A stretch of DNA of 5,966 nucleotides from Thermoanaerobaculia bacterium (GTDB taxonomy: Bacteria > Acidobacteriota > Thermoanaerobaculia > Gp7-AA8). A model generated the notes under the pieces. That model worked only from the letters and a program-made list of their open reading frames with translations. It did no database searches and was not told where the DNA came from. Position numbers and translations under genes: made by a program. Each line of letters starts with the position of its first letter. Positions within the stretch are counted from its first letter, which is position 1. Positions 1-5,966 of the stretch are shown in pieces. The stretch is taken from contig JAMPYE010000292.1 in the NCBI GenBank assembly GCA_023700825.1, forward strand, positions 1 to 5,966, given 5' to 3'.

Positions 1-1269
1 CGCGCGCTGCGCGCAGCGCGCGCGATCAGCGAAGGGCTGGCCGACCGCGACGAGACCGAGCCGATCGGCTTCGCGGGAGGCATGGCGGCGGGTACGTTCG
101 TCGCGGGAGCAGTGCGGGTCGGTGACGACGACTCGCTAGCGATCTCGGGTGAGGCGCCGTTGCTCGCGACGATCCTCGCGCTCGAGGCCTCGACCGGTTC
201 CGTGCTCGCGACCTCGGATTCCGCGAAACTTGCGGGCCAGGAGTTCAGCGGCGCCACCACGGTCGAACAGCTGCAGGTTCGCAGGTTGCCGCAGCCCGTT
301 CCGGTGGCGCAGATTCCGCTCGGCGCGATGTCGACCGGGATGATGCAGGCGCTCTCGGGCGGCACGATGGAAACGACGATGCGGCTCGACGCGATCACGG
401 CCTCGCACCGTCCGGTCGGCCTTCCCCGCGACCTCGAGCCCGGGCAGGTCTTCGCCTCGCGCTATCGCATCGAGGGGCTGCTCGGCCGCGGGGGCATGGG
501 CGTCGTCTACCGCGCCACCGACACGCAGCTCGACGAAGTCGTCGCGATCAAGACGCTTCCGGCGAGCACGATGAACAGCTCCCCGGAGGATGTCGAGCGG
601 TTCAAGCGCGAGATCCGTCTCGCGCGGAAGATCACGCATCGAAACGTGCTCCGCACGTTCGACTACGGCGAGGCGGAGGGCTTCTATTTCATCAGCATGG
701 AGTTCGTGAAGGGCTACGCGCTCGCGGACATGCTCGAGGAGCACGGCCAGCTCGCGCCGCGCGTCGCGCTCGGCGTCTCGCGCCAGATCTGCCGCGGCCT
801 CGAGGCGGCGCACGAGCAGGGAGTGATCCACCGCGACATCAAGCCGCAGAACGTGCTGATCGACCACAAGGGCGAGGTCAAGCTGATGGACTTCGGCATC
901 GCGCGGATGCAGGAAGCCGAGGCGATGACGCAGCAGGGGATGATCGTCGGCACGCCGCACTACATGAGCCCCGAGCAGGTGCAGGGGCAGACACTCGACG
1001 CGCGCAGCGACGTCTACTCGATGGGCGTGCTGATTTACGAGATGCTCTGCGGCACGCGGCCGTTCGACTCGTCGTCGCTGACCGGAGTGCTCGCGGCGCA
1101 CCTCACCGAAGTGCCGAAGCCGCCGATCGCACTCCGGCCCGAGATCGGCGTGGAGTTCAACGCCGTCGTGCTCCGTTGTCTCGCGAAGACGGCCGCGGGT
1201 CGCTACTCGAGCGCGAGCGAGCTTCTCGAAGCGCTCGACAGCCTCGCCGCAACGCCCTCGATGGCGTGA
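1..1269 (+). CDS. Ser/Thr protein kinase (Hanks type) with N-terminal cyclase-like domain, 5' end outside window
   Basis: The frame is open from base 1, giving 422 visible residues before the TGA at 1267. The ATG at 82 falls inside a conserved strand, so the true start lies upstream. Visible residues 1-107 resemble the C-terminal half of a class III adenylate/guanylate cyclase fold: an RALRAARA helix, then GGMAAGTFVAG, then a closing PVPVAQI strand. After a Thr/Met-rich linker (about 108-150), a complete kinase domain spans about 154-414. It has the Gly-rich loop GRGGMG (162-167), catalytic Lys184, helix-C Glu204, HRD 277-279 with Asn284, DFG 297-299, SPE 323-325, Asp337 and Arg401. All catalytic residues are present, so it should phosphorylate Ser/Thr. 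The protein ends about 8 residues after the domain with no membrane segment or sensor region, so any sensing must be N-terminal. The cyclase-like part lacks transition-state residues and is probably regulatory. The kinase call is near certain; the cyclase-like call is a pattern-based inference. Confidence 0.95.
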   Translation, partial: RALRAARAISEGLADRDETEPIGFAGGMAAGTFVAGAVRVGDDDSLAISGEAPLLATILALEASTGSVLATSDSAKLAGQEFSGATTVEQLQVRRLPQPVPVAQIPLGAMSTGMMQALSGGTMETTMRLDAITASHRPVGLPRDLEPGQVFASRYRIEGLLGRGGMGVVYRATDTQLDEVVAIKTLPASTMNSSPEDVERFKREIRLARKITHRNVLRTFDYGEAEGFYFISMEFVKGYALADMLEEHGQLAPRVALGVSRQICRGLEAAHEQGVIHRDIKPQNVLIDHKGEVKLMDFGIARMQEAEAMTQQGMIVGTPHYMSPEQVQGQTLDARSDVYSMGVLIYEMLCGTRPFDSSSLTGVLAAHLTEVPKPPIALRPEIGVEFNAVVLRCLAKTAAGRYSSASELLEALDSLAATPSMA

Positions 1270-1316
1270 CGAGAGCGGAGCGGGGTGGCGGCCTATGTGG
1301 CGTCTGCACTCCTGCC

Positions 1317-1341
1317 TGCGCGTCGCCGAAGGCGACGCGTA
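1317..1341. terminator. GC-rich hairpin after the kinase gene, possible terminator
   Basis: A perfect 9-bp stem (1319-1327 with 1331-1339) closes on a GAA triloop. A G-T and a T-A pair extend it to 11 bp. It lies about 50 bases after the kinase stop codon. No T-run follows on the plus strand, so it may be a weak terminator, an RNA 3'-end stabiliser or a dispersed palindromic repeat. Confidence 0.35.
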
Positions 1342-1635
1342 AACCCGGCGTGGTGCCTCGACAGGCTGTGCTTCGCGCCGACGTGCCCCGTAAGGTGAGC
1401 CGTCCCTCTCGCCCGGAGATTCGTCGGTGACCGAGAACGAAGAAACGAGCCGCTGTCGCCTCCATTTTTGTATACTCCGGACAACGACATAACGATGATC
1501 GCGAGCGGCACGGTGTCGGGCGGAGAGCCCGGCCTCCGGATCGCGCCTGCCCTGGGCGCGCTCGAGTCGTTCGCGGCAACGAGCTTCCCTTCTTCCGCAA
1601 CATGACACGGCGTCGTGTTCTGCAGGAGGGCATGT
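1342..1635. other. Non-coding gap between the kinase and LamG genes
   Basis: Together with the preceding hairpin this makes about 380 bases without a convincing gene. Frames on both strands here are either very short or are continuations of antisense frames with Arg/Pro/Ser-rich, domain-free translations. Apart from the weak -10-like box and tiny frames listed separately, I see no tRNA, riboswitch or repeat. The stretch at 1463-1476 is conspicuously AT-rich compared with its surroundings, which fits a promoter for the downstream gene. Confidence 0.6.
1471..1476 (+). promoter_or_regulatory. Candidate -10 box (TATACT) for the LamG protein gene
   Basis: TATACT matches TATAAT at five of six positions and follows a run of five T and a G in an otherwise GC-rich gap. 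No convincing -35 hexamer lies 16-18 bases upstream, and the extended -10 TG is not correctly spaced. If real, it gives a leader of about 165 bases before the TTG start. This rests on one short match. Confidence 0.22.
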
Positions 1636-1637
1636 AA
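1495..1637 (+). other. Two tiny overlapping frames in the leader, probably non-coding
   Basis: An ATG at 1495 opens 36 codons ending at TGA 1603-1605. An ATG at 1602 overlaps that stop in an ATGA arrangement and opens 11 codons (MTRRRVLQEGM) ending with TAA at 1635-1637. That last stop codon overlaps the ribosome binding site of the LamG gene, an arrangement that could couple translation. Neither start has a strong ribosome binding site, and the peptides resemble nothing I know. Chance is the likelier explanation. Confidence 0.12.
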
Positions 1638-1642
1638 GGAGG
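1636..1642 (+). promoter_or_regulatory. Strong ribosome binding site that selects the TTG start at 1651
   Basis: AAGGAGG is a full match to the Shine-Dalgarno core and sits 8 bases before TTG at 1651. The alternative in-frame GTG at 1615 lies upstream of this site and would place AAGGAGG inside the coding sequence. It would also add 12 polar, Cys-containing residues ahead of the signal peptide. TTG at 1651 is therefore preferred. Confidence 0.8.
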
Positions 1643-1650
1643 ACTTCCAA

Positions 1651-2751
1651 TTGCGAAATCTCGCCAACACCCCGGCCCCTCGTTTCGGTTGGGCGCCGGC
1701 AGTCATTCTGGCCGTGTCGATGATGATCCTGGCGGGCGCGGCAGGGGCGCAGCCCTTCGGGTCGTGGATGGCCCTGGGCGGAAATCCCAGCACGGGGCAC
1801 GCGCGCTTCAGTTCGGATCCCGCGCTCAATCCGACCGCCGCGTTCACTTTCGAGGCGTGGGTGTCGATCGTCAACTCGCCGGCCGGGGAAGACTGTCGGA
1901 CCATCGCGGGAAAGAACTTCCAGCAGGCGTGGTGGATCGGGCTCTGCACGGTCGGAGGCAGGCCGACGCTGAGGTCGTATCTCAACGGCGGCGCCTCGGC
2001 CCGGAACGGCGGCGAAATCGAGGTCGGCCGATGGACGCACGTCGCGGTCGTCTTCGACGGGACGAAGCGGCGTCACTACGTCAACGGAGAGCTCGCGGCG
2101 ACCTTCGACGAGGTGGGCCCGCTCAGCACGAGCGACTCCGAGATGAGGATCGGCAGTGACGTGAGTTGGGCGTTCCCGCCGGCCGGCGCAATCGACGAGG
2201 TGCGTCTCTGGAACGTGGCGCGCACCGCCGCAGAGCTTCGATCGAGGCTGAGCAGCGAGATCACCGCCCCGGTCGACGGGCTGGTCGCGGTCTGGCCGTT
2301 CAATGGGGACGCCAGCGACGTCGTCGGCCCTCACGACGGCACGACGACGGGAACGAACGTCGGGTTCCTCGCTCCGCCAATCGCGCCCAACTGCGGAAGC
2401 AACACCGCGGAGTCGTTGTGCCTGCTCGACCGCTTCTCGATCTCGGCACGATGGCGGACCGACCCGGCCGGAACCTTGACGAACGCCCCGGCGAGGGTGG
2501 CGGGAGCCGCGAACAACGGCTCCGGGCTCTTCCAGTTCTTCAGCGCGGACAACTGGGAGATCCTGGTGAAGACGCTCGACGGCTGCGGCTTCAACAACAG
2601 GTACTGGGTCTTCTCCGCAGCGACGACCAACGTCTTCTACCGGATGGAAGTCACCGACGTGAAGACGGGAAGGCAGAAGATCTACTTCAACTACCCGGGC
2701 CCGCCGGCGCCCGCGGTCACCGACACGAACGCGTTCGCAAGCTGCCCATAG
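1651..2751 (+). CDS. Secreted LamG-like jelly-roll protein with uncharacterised C-terminal module
   Basis: The product is 366 residues from the TTG start. Residues 1-33 form a signal peptide: basic N-end, hydrophobic AVILAVSMMILAG, then AGA before Gln34 as a type I cleavage site, so it is exported. Residues about 45-240 carry the hallmarks of a concanavalin A/LamG jelly-roll (Laminin_G_3 type): a FTFEAWVS strand (65-72), GRWTHVAVVFDG (126-137), YVNGELA (143-149), AIDEVRLWNVART (180-192) and a final VWPFNGD. Such domains usually bind carbohydrate or other surface ligands. Residues about 255-366 form a second module with RFSISARWR, GLFQFF, NWEILVKTLDGC, YWVFSAATTNVFY, VTDVKTGRQKIYFN and a DTNAF close to the C-terminus. 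I recall this pattern at the ends of many secreted proteins of Acidobacteriota and relatives, but know no function. Cysteines at 248, 257, 312 and 365 could form disulfides. There is no lipobox, membrane anchor or catalytic motif. The ligand is unknown, and the following terminator suggests it closes its transcription unit. Confidence 0.88.
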   Translation: MRNLANTPAPRFGWAPAVILAVSMMILAGAAGAQPFGSWMALGGNPSTGHARFSSDPALNPTAAFTFEAWVSIVNSPAGEDCRTIAGKNFQQAWWIGLCTVGGRPTLRSYLNGGASARNGGEIEVGRWTHVAVVFDGTKRRHYVNGELAATFDEVGPLSTSDSEMRIGSDVSWAFPPAGAIDEVRLWNVARTAAELRSRLSSEITAPVDGLVAVWPFNGDASDVVGPHDGTTTGTNVGFLAPPIAPNCGSNTAESLCLLDRFSISARWRTDPAGTLTNAPARVAGAANNGSGLFQFFSADNWEILVKTLDGCGFNNRYWVFSAATTNVFYRMEVTDVKTGRQKIYFNYPGPPAPAVTDTNAFASCP

Positions 2752-2790
2752 GCGGATTCGACGGACTCGGGCACGCGAGCGGCGGAAACA

Positions 2791-2820
2791 CGGACGGGCG
2801 GCCCTGGGGCCGCCCGTTCG
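2791..2820. terminator. Bidirectional intrinsic terminator between convergent genes
   Basis: A 13-bp stem (2791-2803 with 2808-2820, one G-T pair, inner 10 bp perfect) closes on a CTGG loop. It sits midway in the 100-base gap between the stop codons of the LamG gene (plus) and the RND exporter gene (minus). A T-rich stretch GTTGTGT follows on the plus strand, and GTGTTT follows a few bases after the stem on the minus strand. Its location, strength and flanks all fit termination of both transcripts. Confidence 0.78.
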
Positions 2821-2851
2821 GTTGTGTGCCTCGACTCGTGCACCGGCGCCC

Positions 2852-5161
2852 TCAGGGCTTCGGCTTGAGGAACACCGCGAGCGCCGGGAGCAGGACGAGC
2901 GCGCCGATCATGTTCAGCAGGAACATGAAGGTCAGCAGGATTCCCATGTCGGCCTGGAACTTCAGCGGCGAGAAGATCCACGTGCCGACTCCGATCGCGA
3001 GCGTGACTCCGGTGAGCAGCACTCCGTTTCCGGTGATGTTGAGCGTCTCCCGGAACGCCTCGTCGAGAGGCTTGCCCTGCTTGAGGATCTCCGCGAGCCG
3101 GCTGTACACGTAGATGCCATAGTCGACGCCGACGCCGACGCCGAGGGCCACGACCGGGAGGGTCGAGACCTTCAGCCCGATCTCGAGCGCCGCCATCACC
3201 GCGTAGGAGAGAAGCGAGACGAGGGACAGCGGAAGCATGATGCAGAGAGTCGCGGCAACGGAGCGATAGGCCAGGAGGCAGAGCAGAATGACCGCTGCGA
3301 AGACCCATGCCAGGATCGGGAACTGCGCTTTGGCGACTACCTCGTTCGTTGCCGCCATGACTCCGACATTCCCGGTGGCGAGCTTGAAGTTGGCTTTCTC
3401 CGATCCGTGCTCGGCCTGCCAGGCCTTTACCGCCTCGACGACGCGGTTGATCGTCTCCGCCTTGTGGTCGACCGTGTAGATGTGCACGGGCATCACGCTG
3501 CACTCGGTGTTGAGGAGCCCGGTGCTCGTGTCGATGTAGGTGACGGACTGCGCCATCGTCGAGGGGTTTCTCGGAAGCACGCGCCACTTGAGGTTGCCCT
3601 CGTTCCAGCCCGTGTTGATGATCTTCGCCACACCGCCGATGCCGAGCACCGACTGCACGCCCTCGACGTTGCGCATGTACCACTCGAACCGGTCGATGTT
3701 CGTCATGATGTCGAAGTCGGTGCAGCCCTGCGGCACCGACTCCACGATGACGGTGATCACGTCGACGCCGATGTTGAACTTCTTCGTGATGACTTCGGTG
3801 TCGATGTTGTAGCGCGAGTCGCCGTGGAGCTCGGGGACGCCGCGGTGGAGGTCGCCGACCTGGACGTCGTTGCCCTTCCACCAGCCGATGCCGGCCAGCG
3901 CGATGGCGATCAGGCAGACGATCGCGGCGTTGCGCCTCGTCGTCACCCGGGCGAGGAAGTTCCAGATCGGATCCATGTGCTTGTGGCGGCGCTCCAGGCG
4001 GAGACGGTAGATCTCGTCGTAGTGAGTGAACGAGACGAGGACCGGCACGAGGACGAGGTTCGTCAGCAGGATCGCCGCGACGCCGAGGCTGGCGGTGATC
4101 GCCATCTCGCGAAGCACGCGGATGTTGATGAGCGCGATCGTGACGAATCCGAGCAGGTCGGTCATCAGTGCGGTCGTCCCCGGGACGATCAGCCGGCGGA
4201 ACGTCTTCCGCGCGGCGGTGATGCTGTCGGCCCCGTCGAAGACCTCCGATCCGTAGGCGCTGACCATCTGCACGCCGTGGCTCACTCCGATCGCGAAGAC
4301 GAGGAATGGCACGAGGATCGCCATGGGGTCGATGCCGAAGCCGAGAATCGGCAGCGCGCCGAGCTGCCACACGACGGCCGTCGTAGCGCTGGTGAGAACG
4401 ATCAGCGTGAGCTTGATGCTCTGCGAGTAGATGTAGACGAACACGGCCGTGATGAAGAACGCGACGAGGAAGAAGAGCACGACGCGCTTCACCCCGGCAG
4501 CGATGTCGCCGATGACCTTCGCGAAGCCGATGATGTGGTAGTCGAAGTCGACTCCGACTTCCTGCCCGCTGTACTTGGCCCGAATGCCCTCGAGCTGGGC
4601 CGCCACATTGATGTAGTCGAGCCGCTCTCCCGTGTTCGGGTTGACCTCGAGCAACTCGGCGACGACGACCGCGGAGGAGAAGTCGTTCGCCACGAGCCTT
4701 CCGACGTAGACCGACTTGAGGAGGTTCGAGCGAACGGTCGCGAATCCCTCGTCGTTCGGCTCGAAGTCGTCCGGGATCACGTTCCCGCCGGAGATGCCGT
4801 CCTCGACCACCTCTGTGAATCGCGCGTTAGGCGTGAACAGCGACAGGACTCGGGTCCGATCGACGCCTGGAATGAAGAAGACGTCGTCGGTGACTCCCTG
4901 CAGGACCCGGAAGAACTCCGGCGTGAAGATGTCCCCGTTCTTCGCGCGAATGGCGATGACCACGCGATTCGCCCCGCCGAACTCGTCGCGGTGCTTGAGG
5001 TAGGTCTTCATGTACTCGTGCTCGAGCGGGAGCAGCTTCGCGAAGCCCGCGTCGGGCCGGAGGTGCGAGGCCTGGTAGGCCATGAAGGCGGTCGCGAGCA
5101 CGAACAGGACGATGACGACGAAACGATTCCTGAAAATCAGGTTTTCAGCCCAGGTCTTCAT
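2852..5161 (-). CDS. RND superfamily exporter, MMPL type (COG1033-like)
   Basis: The 769-residue inner-membrane protein has the duplicated RND layout. TM1 is at about 13-30, a periplasmic domain at 31-225, TM2-6 between 226 and 378, and TM7 at 411-428. A second periplasmic domain follows at 430-612, then TM8-12 between 613 and 765. Length and topology match the MMPL/HpnN-type exporters, which use the proton gradient to move lipids or other hydrophobic compounds and work without the long AcrB-type helical pairs. TM10 contains GVGVDYGIYVYSR with the Asp680-Tyr681 pair expected of the proton relay. The equivalent place in TM4 reads FAIGVSHGVQM, with Ser294-His295 instead. The second periplasmic domain contains NLKWRVLPRNP, a segment I recall as strongly conserved in this branch, and just two cysteines (480, 554). 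The ATG at 5161 is supported by AAGGTGA just upstream, and the gene follows the Ycf48-like gene by 4 bases. The family call is secure; the substrate is unknown. Confidence 0.95.
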   Translation of the reverse strand: MKTWAENLIFRNRFVVIVLFVLATAFMAYQASHLRPDAGFAKLLPLEHEYMKTYLKHRDEFGGANRVVIAIRAKNGDIFTPEFFRVLQGVTDDVFFIPGVDRTRVLSLFTPNARFTEVVEDGISGGNVIPDDFEPNDEGFATVRSNLLKSVYVGRLVANDFSSAVVVAELLEVNPNTGERLDYINVAAQLEGIRAKYSGQEVGVDFDYHIIGFAKVIGDIAAGVKRVVLFFLVAFFITAVFVYIYSQSIKLTLIVLTSATTAVVWQLGALPILGFGIDPMAILVPFLVFAIGVSHGVQMVSAYGSEVFDGADSITAARKTFRRLIVPGTTALMTDLLGFVTIALINIRVLREMAITASLGVAAILLTNLVLVPVLVSFTHYDEIYRLRLERRHKHMDPIWNFLARVTTRRNAAIVCLIAIALAGIGWWKGNDVQVGDLHRGVPELHGDSRYNIDTEVITKKFNIGVDVITVIVESVPQGCTDFDIMTNIDRFEWYMRNVEGVQSVLGIGGVAKIINTGWNEGNLKWRVLPRNPSTMAQSVTYIDTSTGLLNTECSVMPVHIYTVDHKAETINRVVEAVKAWQAEHGSEKANFKLATGNVGVMAATNEVVAKAQFPILAWVFAAVILLCLLAYRSVAATLCIMLPLSLVSLLSYAVMAALEIGLKVSTLPVVALGVGVGVDYGIYVYSRLAEILKQGKPLDEAFRETLNITGNGVLLTGVTLAIGVGTWIFSPLKFQADMGILLTFMFLLNMIGALVLLPALAVFLKPKP

Positions 5162-5165
5162 CGAT

Positions 5166-5172
5166 TCACCTT
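5166..5172 (-). promoter_or_regulatory. Ribosome binding site of the RND gene, overlapping the upstream stop codon
   Basis: On the minus strand, AAGGTGA lies 4 bases before the ATG at 5161, and its last three bases are the TGA stop of the Ycf48-like gene. Ribosomes finishing the upstream gene would end directly on the initiation region, which suggests translational coupling and fixed stoichiometry of the two proteins. Confidence 0.65.
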
Positions 5173-5966
5173 CCCGCTCGCGCAGTCAGTTCGGCCAGCG
5201 ACGTCTTCTTCACGCCAAAATCACCGACGATGGCGAACTTGCCTTCGCCGAGGTCGGCGACCGCCTGGATTCCGGCGCGGTTCGCCTGCGGGTGATTCTC
5301 GAACGTGCGACCGCCGTCCCGGGAGACGAGCACCGTGCCGCCGAGCCCGACGACGACGATCGTGCCGTCCTCGAGACGCACGCCCGCGTTGAGCATCGCG
5401 ACCGTACCCGTCTCCACCGCGGTCCAGGTGGCGCCCGAATCCTCGGAGCGGAGCATGTGCCCGCGAAGACCGAAGACGAGTACGGCCTCGCCCTCGAGCG
5501 GAAGCACGCCGAAGAACGAGCCGTCGTAAGGCGCTTCGAGCCGCAGCCACGTCGCGCCCCGGTCGTCCGATCGGTAGAGCGCGCCAGCTTCCGCGGCGAT
5601 GTAGAGCTTGCCGCTCGCCGAAAGCGCAATCTGGTTCAGGTGGGAGTCGTCACCTTCGACGACCTGCCCGGCGTTCCACGTGGCGCCGCCGTCGTCGCTC
5701 GTGTAGAACGCACCGTAGGCGCCGATGGCGTACCCCCTCTTTTCGTCGACGAAGAGCACGTCGAGAAACGGGCTCTCGTCCTCGGGCGCCCAGTGCACCC
5801 GTTCCCACGTCGTGCCGCCGTCGGTCGTGCGGACGATCACGGAGTCGTGGCCCACGGCCCAGCCGCGCTGCTTGTCGTGGAACCAGGCGCCGGTGAGCGT
5901 CGCTCGCGTCGGGACCTTCGCCTGACGCCACGTCGCGCCGGCATCATTCGAGATCAGGATGTGGCC
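5166..5966 (-). CDS. Ycf48-like / BNR Asp-box beta-propeller protein, 5' end outside window
   Basis: The frame is open to the right edge, giving 266 visible residues. A GTG at 5855 is internal, since the sequence before it (GHILISNDAGATW) already contains a repeat motif. Six Asp-box motifs of the form S/T-x-D-x-G-x-T-W/F occur at visible residues 6, 47, 90, 133, 174 and 215, spaced 41-43 residues. Each marks one propeller blade, as in the photosystem II assembly factor Ycf48 and sialidase BNR repeats. The last blade (around 246-256, VGDFGVKKTS) lacks an Asp box, as expected near a propeller's closure. No sialidase catalytic residues are recognisable, so it is probably a structural or assembly protein. 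The N-terminus, where a signal peptide would be, is not visible. Periplasmic location is inferred from its partner. From memory, Ycf48-like proteins sit beside MMPL-type RND exporters in many Proteobacteria, often with DUF1302 and DUF1329 genes, which would lie further right if present here. The propeller call is secure and the role is inferred. Confidence 0.92.
   Translation of the reverse strand, partial: GHILISNDAGATWRQAKVPTRATLTGAWFHDKQRGWAVGHDSVIVRTTDGGTTWERVHWAPEDESPFLDVLFVDEKRGYAIGAYGAFYTSDDGGATWNAGQVVEGDDSHLNQIALSASGKLYIAAEAGALYRSDDRGATWLRLEAPYDGSFFGVLPLEGEAVLVFGLRGHMLRSEDSGATWTAVETGTVAMLNAGVRLEDGTIVVVGLGGTVLVSRDGGRTFENHPQANRAGIQAVADLGEGKFAIVGDFGVKKTSLAELTARAGR
5301..5951 (-). repeat. 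Degenerate tandem repeat encoding six Asp-box blades
   Basis: Six repeats of about 123-129 bases lie within the Ycf48-like gene. The conserved core of each encodes D-x-G-x-T-W/F and reads on the plus strand as variants of CACGTSGCGCCG followed by a three-codon S-x-D block. Between cores the sequence has diverged strongly, so this is an old protein-level repeat and not a recent DNA duplication. Confidence 0.8.

Noticed and set aside
1..22. A perfect 22-base palindrome of alternating CG at the left edge
   Set aside because: It lies inside the coding sequence and encodes an Ala/Arg-rich helix (RALRAAR). It is explained by codon choice, with no further repeat or site nearby.
1157..1633. A 158-codon minus-strand frame covering the intergenic gap
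   Set aside because: The translation is Arg/Ser/Pro-rich without a domain, overlaps the kinase 3' end and LamG 5' region, and has no good ribosome binding site that I can see.
1615..1650. Upstream GTG start for the LamG protein, adding 12 residues
   Set aside because: No well-placed ribosome binding site precedes it, and the perfect AAGGAGG lies downstream, correctly spaced for TTG at 1651. The shorter form gives a normal signal peptide.
136..2334. A 732-codon open frame on the minus strand opposite the kinase and LamG genes
   Set aside because: Its composition is dominated by Arg, Asp, Glu and Ala with no recognisable motif. It crosses two clear plus-strand genes and a non-coding gap, which is typical of antisense frames in GC-rich DNA.
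2822..5392. An 856-codon open frame on the plus strand opposite the exporter and propeller genes
   Set aside because: Its translation is Asp/Glu/Arg/His-rich with no domain or membrane pattern. It mirrors the codon bias of the real minus-strand genes and spans two of them and their junction.
5301..5951. Regularly spaced repeats that could suggest a CRISPR array
   Set aside because: The period is about 123-129 bases, the units are degenerate and in frame, and they encode Asp-box propeller blades.

Overview
The window is GC-rich bacterial DNA, densely coding, with strong G/C third-position bias that leaves long spurious antisense frames. The gene set points to a soil- or sediment-type bacterium with many Hanks-type kinases and secreted LamG proteins. 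It consists of a Ser/Thr kinase fused to a cyclase-like domain, an exported jelly-roll protein with a C-terminal module that I associate from memory with Acidobacteriota (Thermoanaerobaculia/Holophagae-like) genomes, and an RND/MMPL exporter paired with a Ycf48-like propeller. Acidobacteriota is my best guess. Myxococcota or another deep Gram-negative lineage cannot be excluded, and no rRNA or tRNA is present to settle it.

Layout. Positions 1-1269 (+) hold the 3' part of a kinase gene that starts before the window. It has the tail of a class III nucleotide cyclase-like fold, a Thr-rich linker, and a complete, apparently active Hanks kinase domain. Positions 1270-1650 are a non-coding gap with a GC-rich hairpin, a weak -10-like box and two tiny overlapping frames. 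Positions 1651-2751 (+) encode a signal-peptide protein with a LamG jelly-roll and an uncharacterised C-terminal module. A strong ribosome binding site selects a TTG start. Positions 2752-2851 separate two convergent units and hold a strong bidirectional hairpin terminator. Positions 2852-5161 (-) encode a full 769-aa RND/MMPL-family transporter. Positions 5166-5966 (-) encode the C-terminal part of a Ycf48-like, Asp-box beta-propeller protein that runs off the right edge.

How the genes relate. The two minus-strand genes are separated by 4 bases, and the ribosome binding site of the second overlaps the stop codon of the first. They are almost certainly one operon: a predicted periplasmic propeller partner followed by its inner-membrane exporter, probably moving a lipid or other hydrophobic compound. 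The two plus-strand genes are separated by a gap with its own signals and need not be functionally linked. I see no mobile element, CRISPR array or RNA gene, and no clear evidence of a wholly new system. The most interesting points are the degenerate cyclase-kinase fusion with its T-x-E-T-T linker, the unexplained C-terminal module of the LamG protein, and the asymmetric transmembrane motifs of the exporter.
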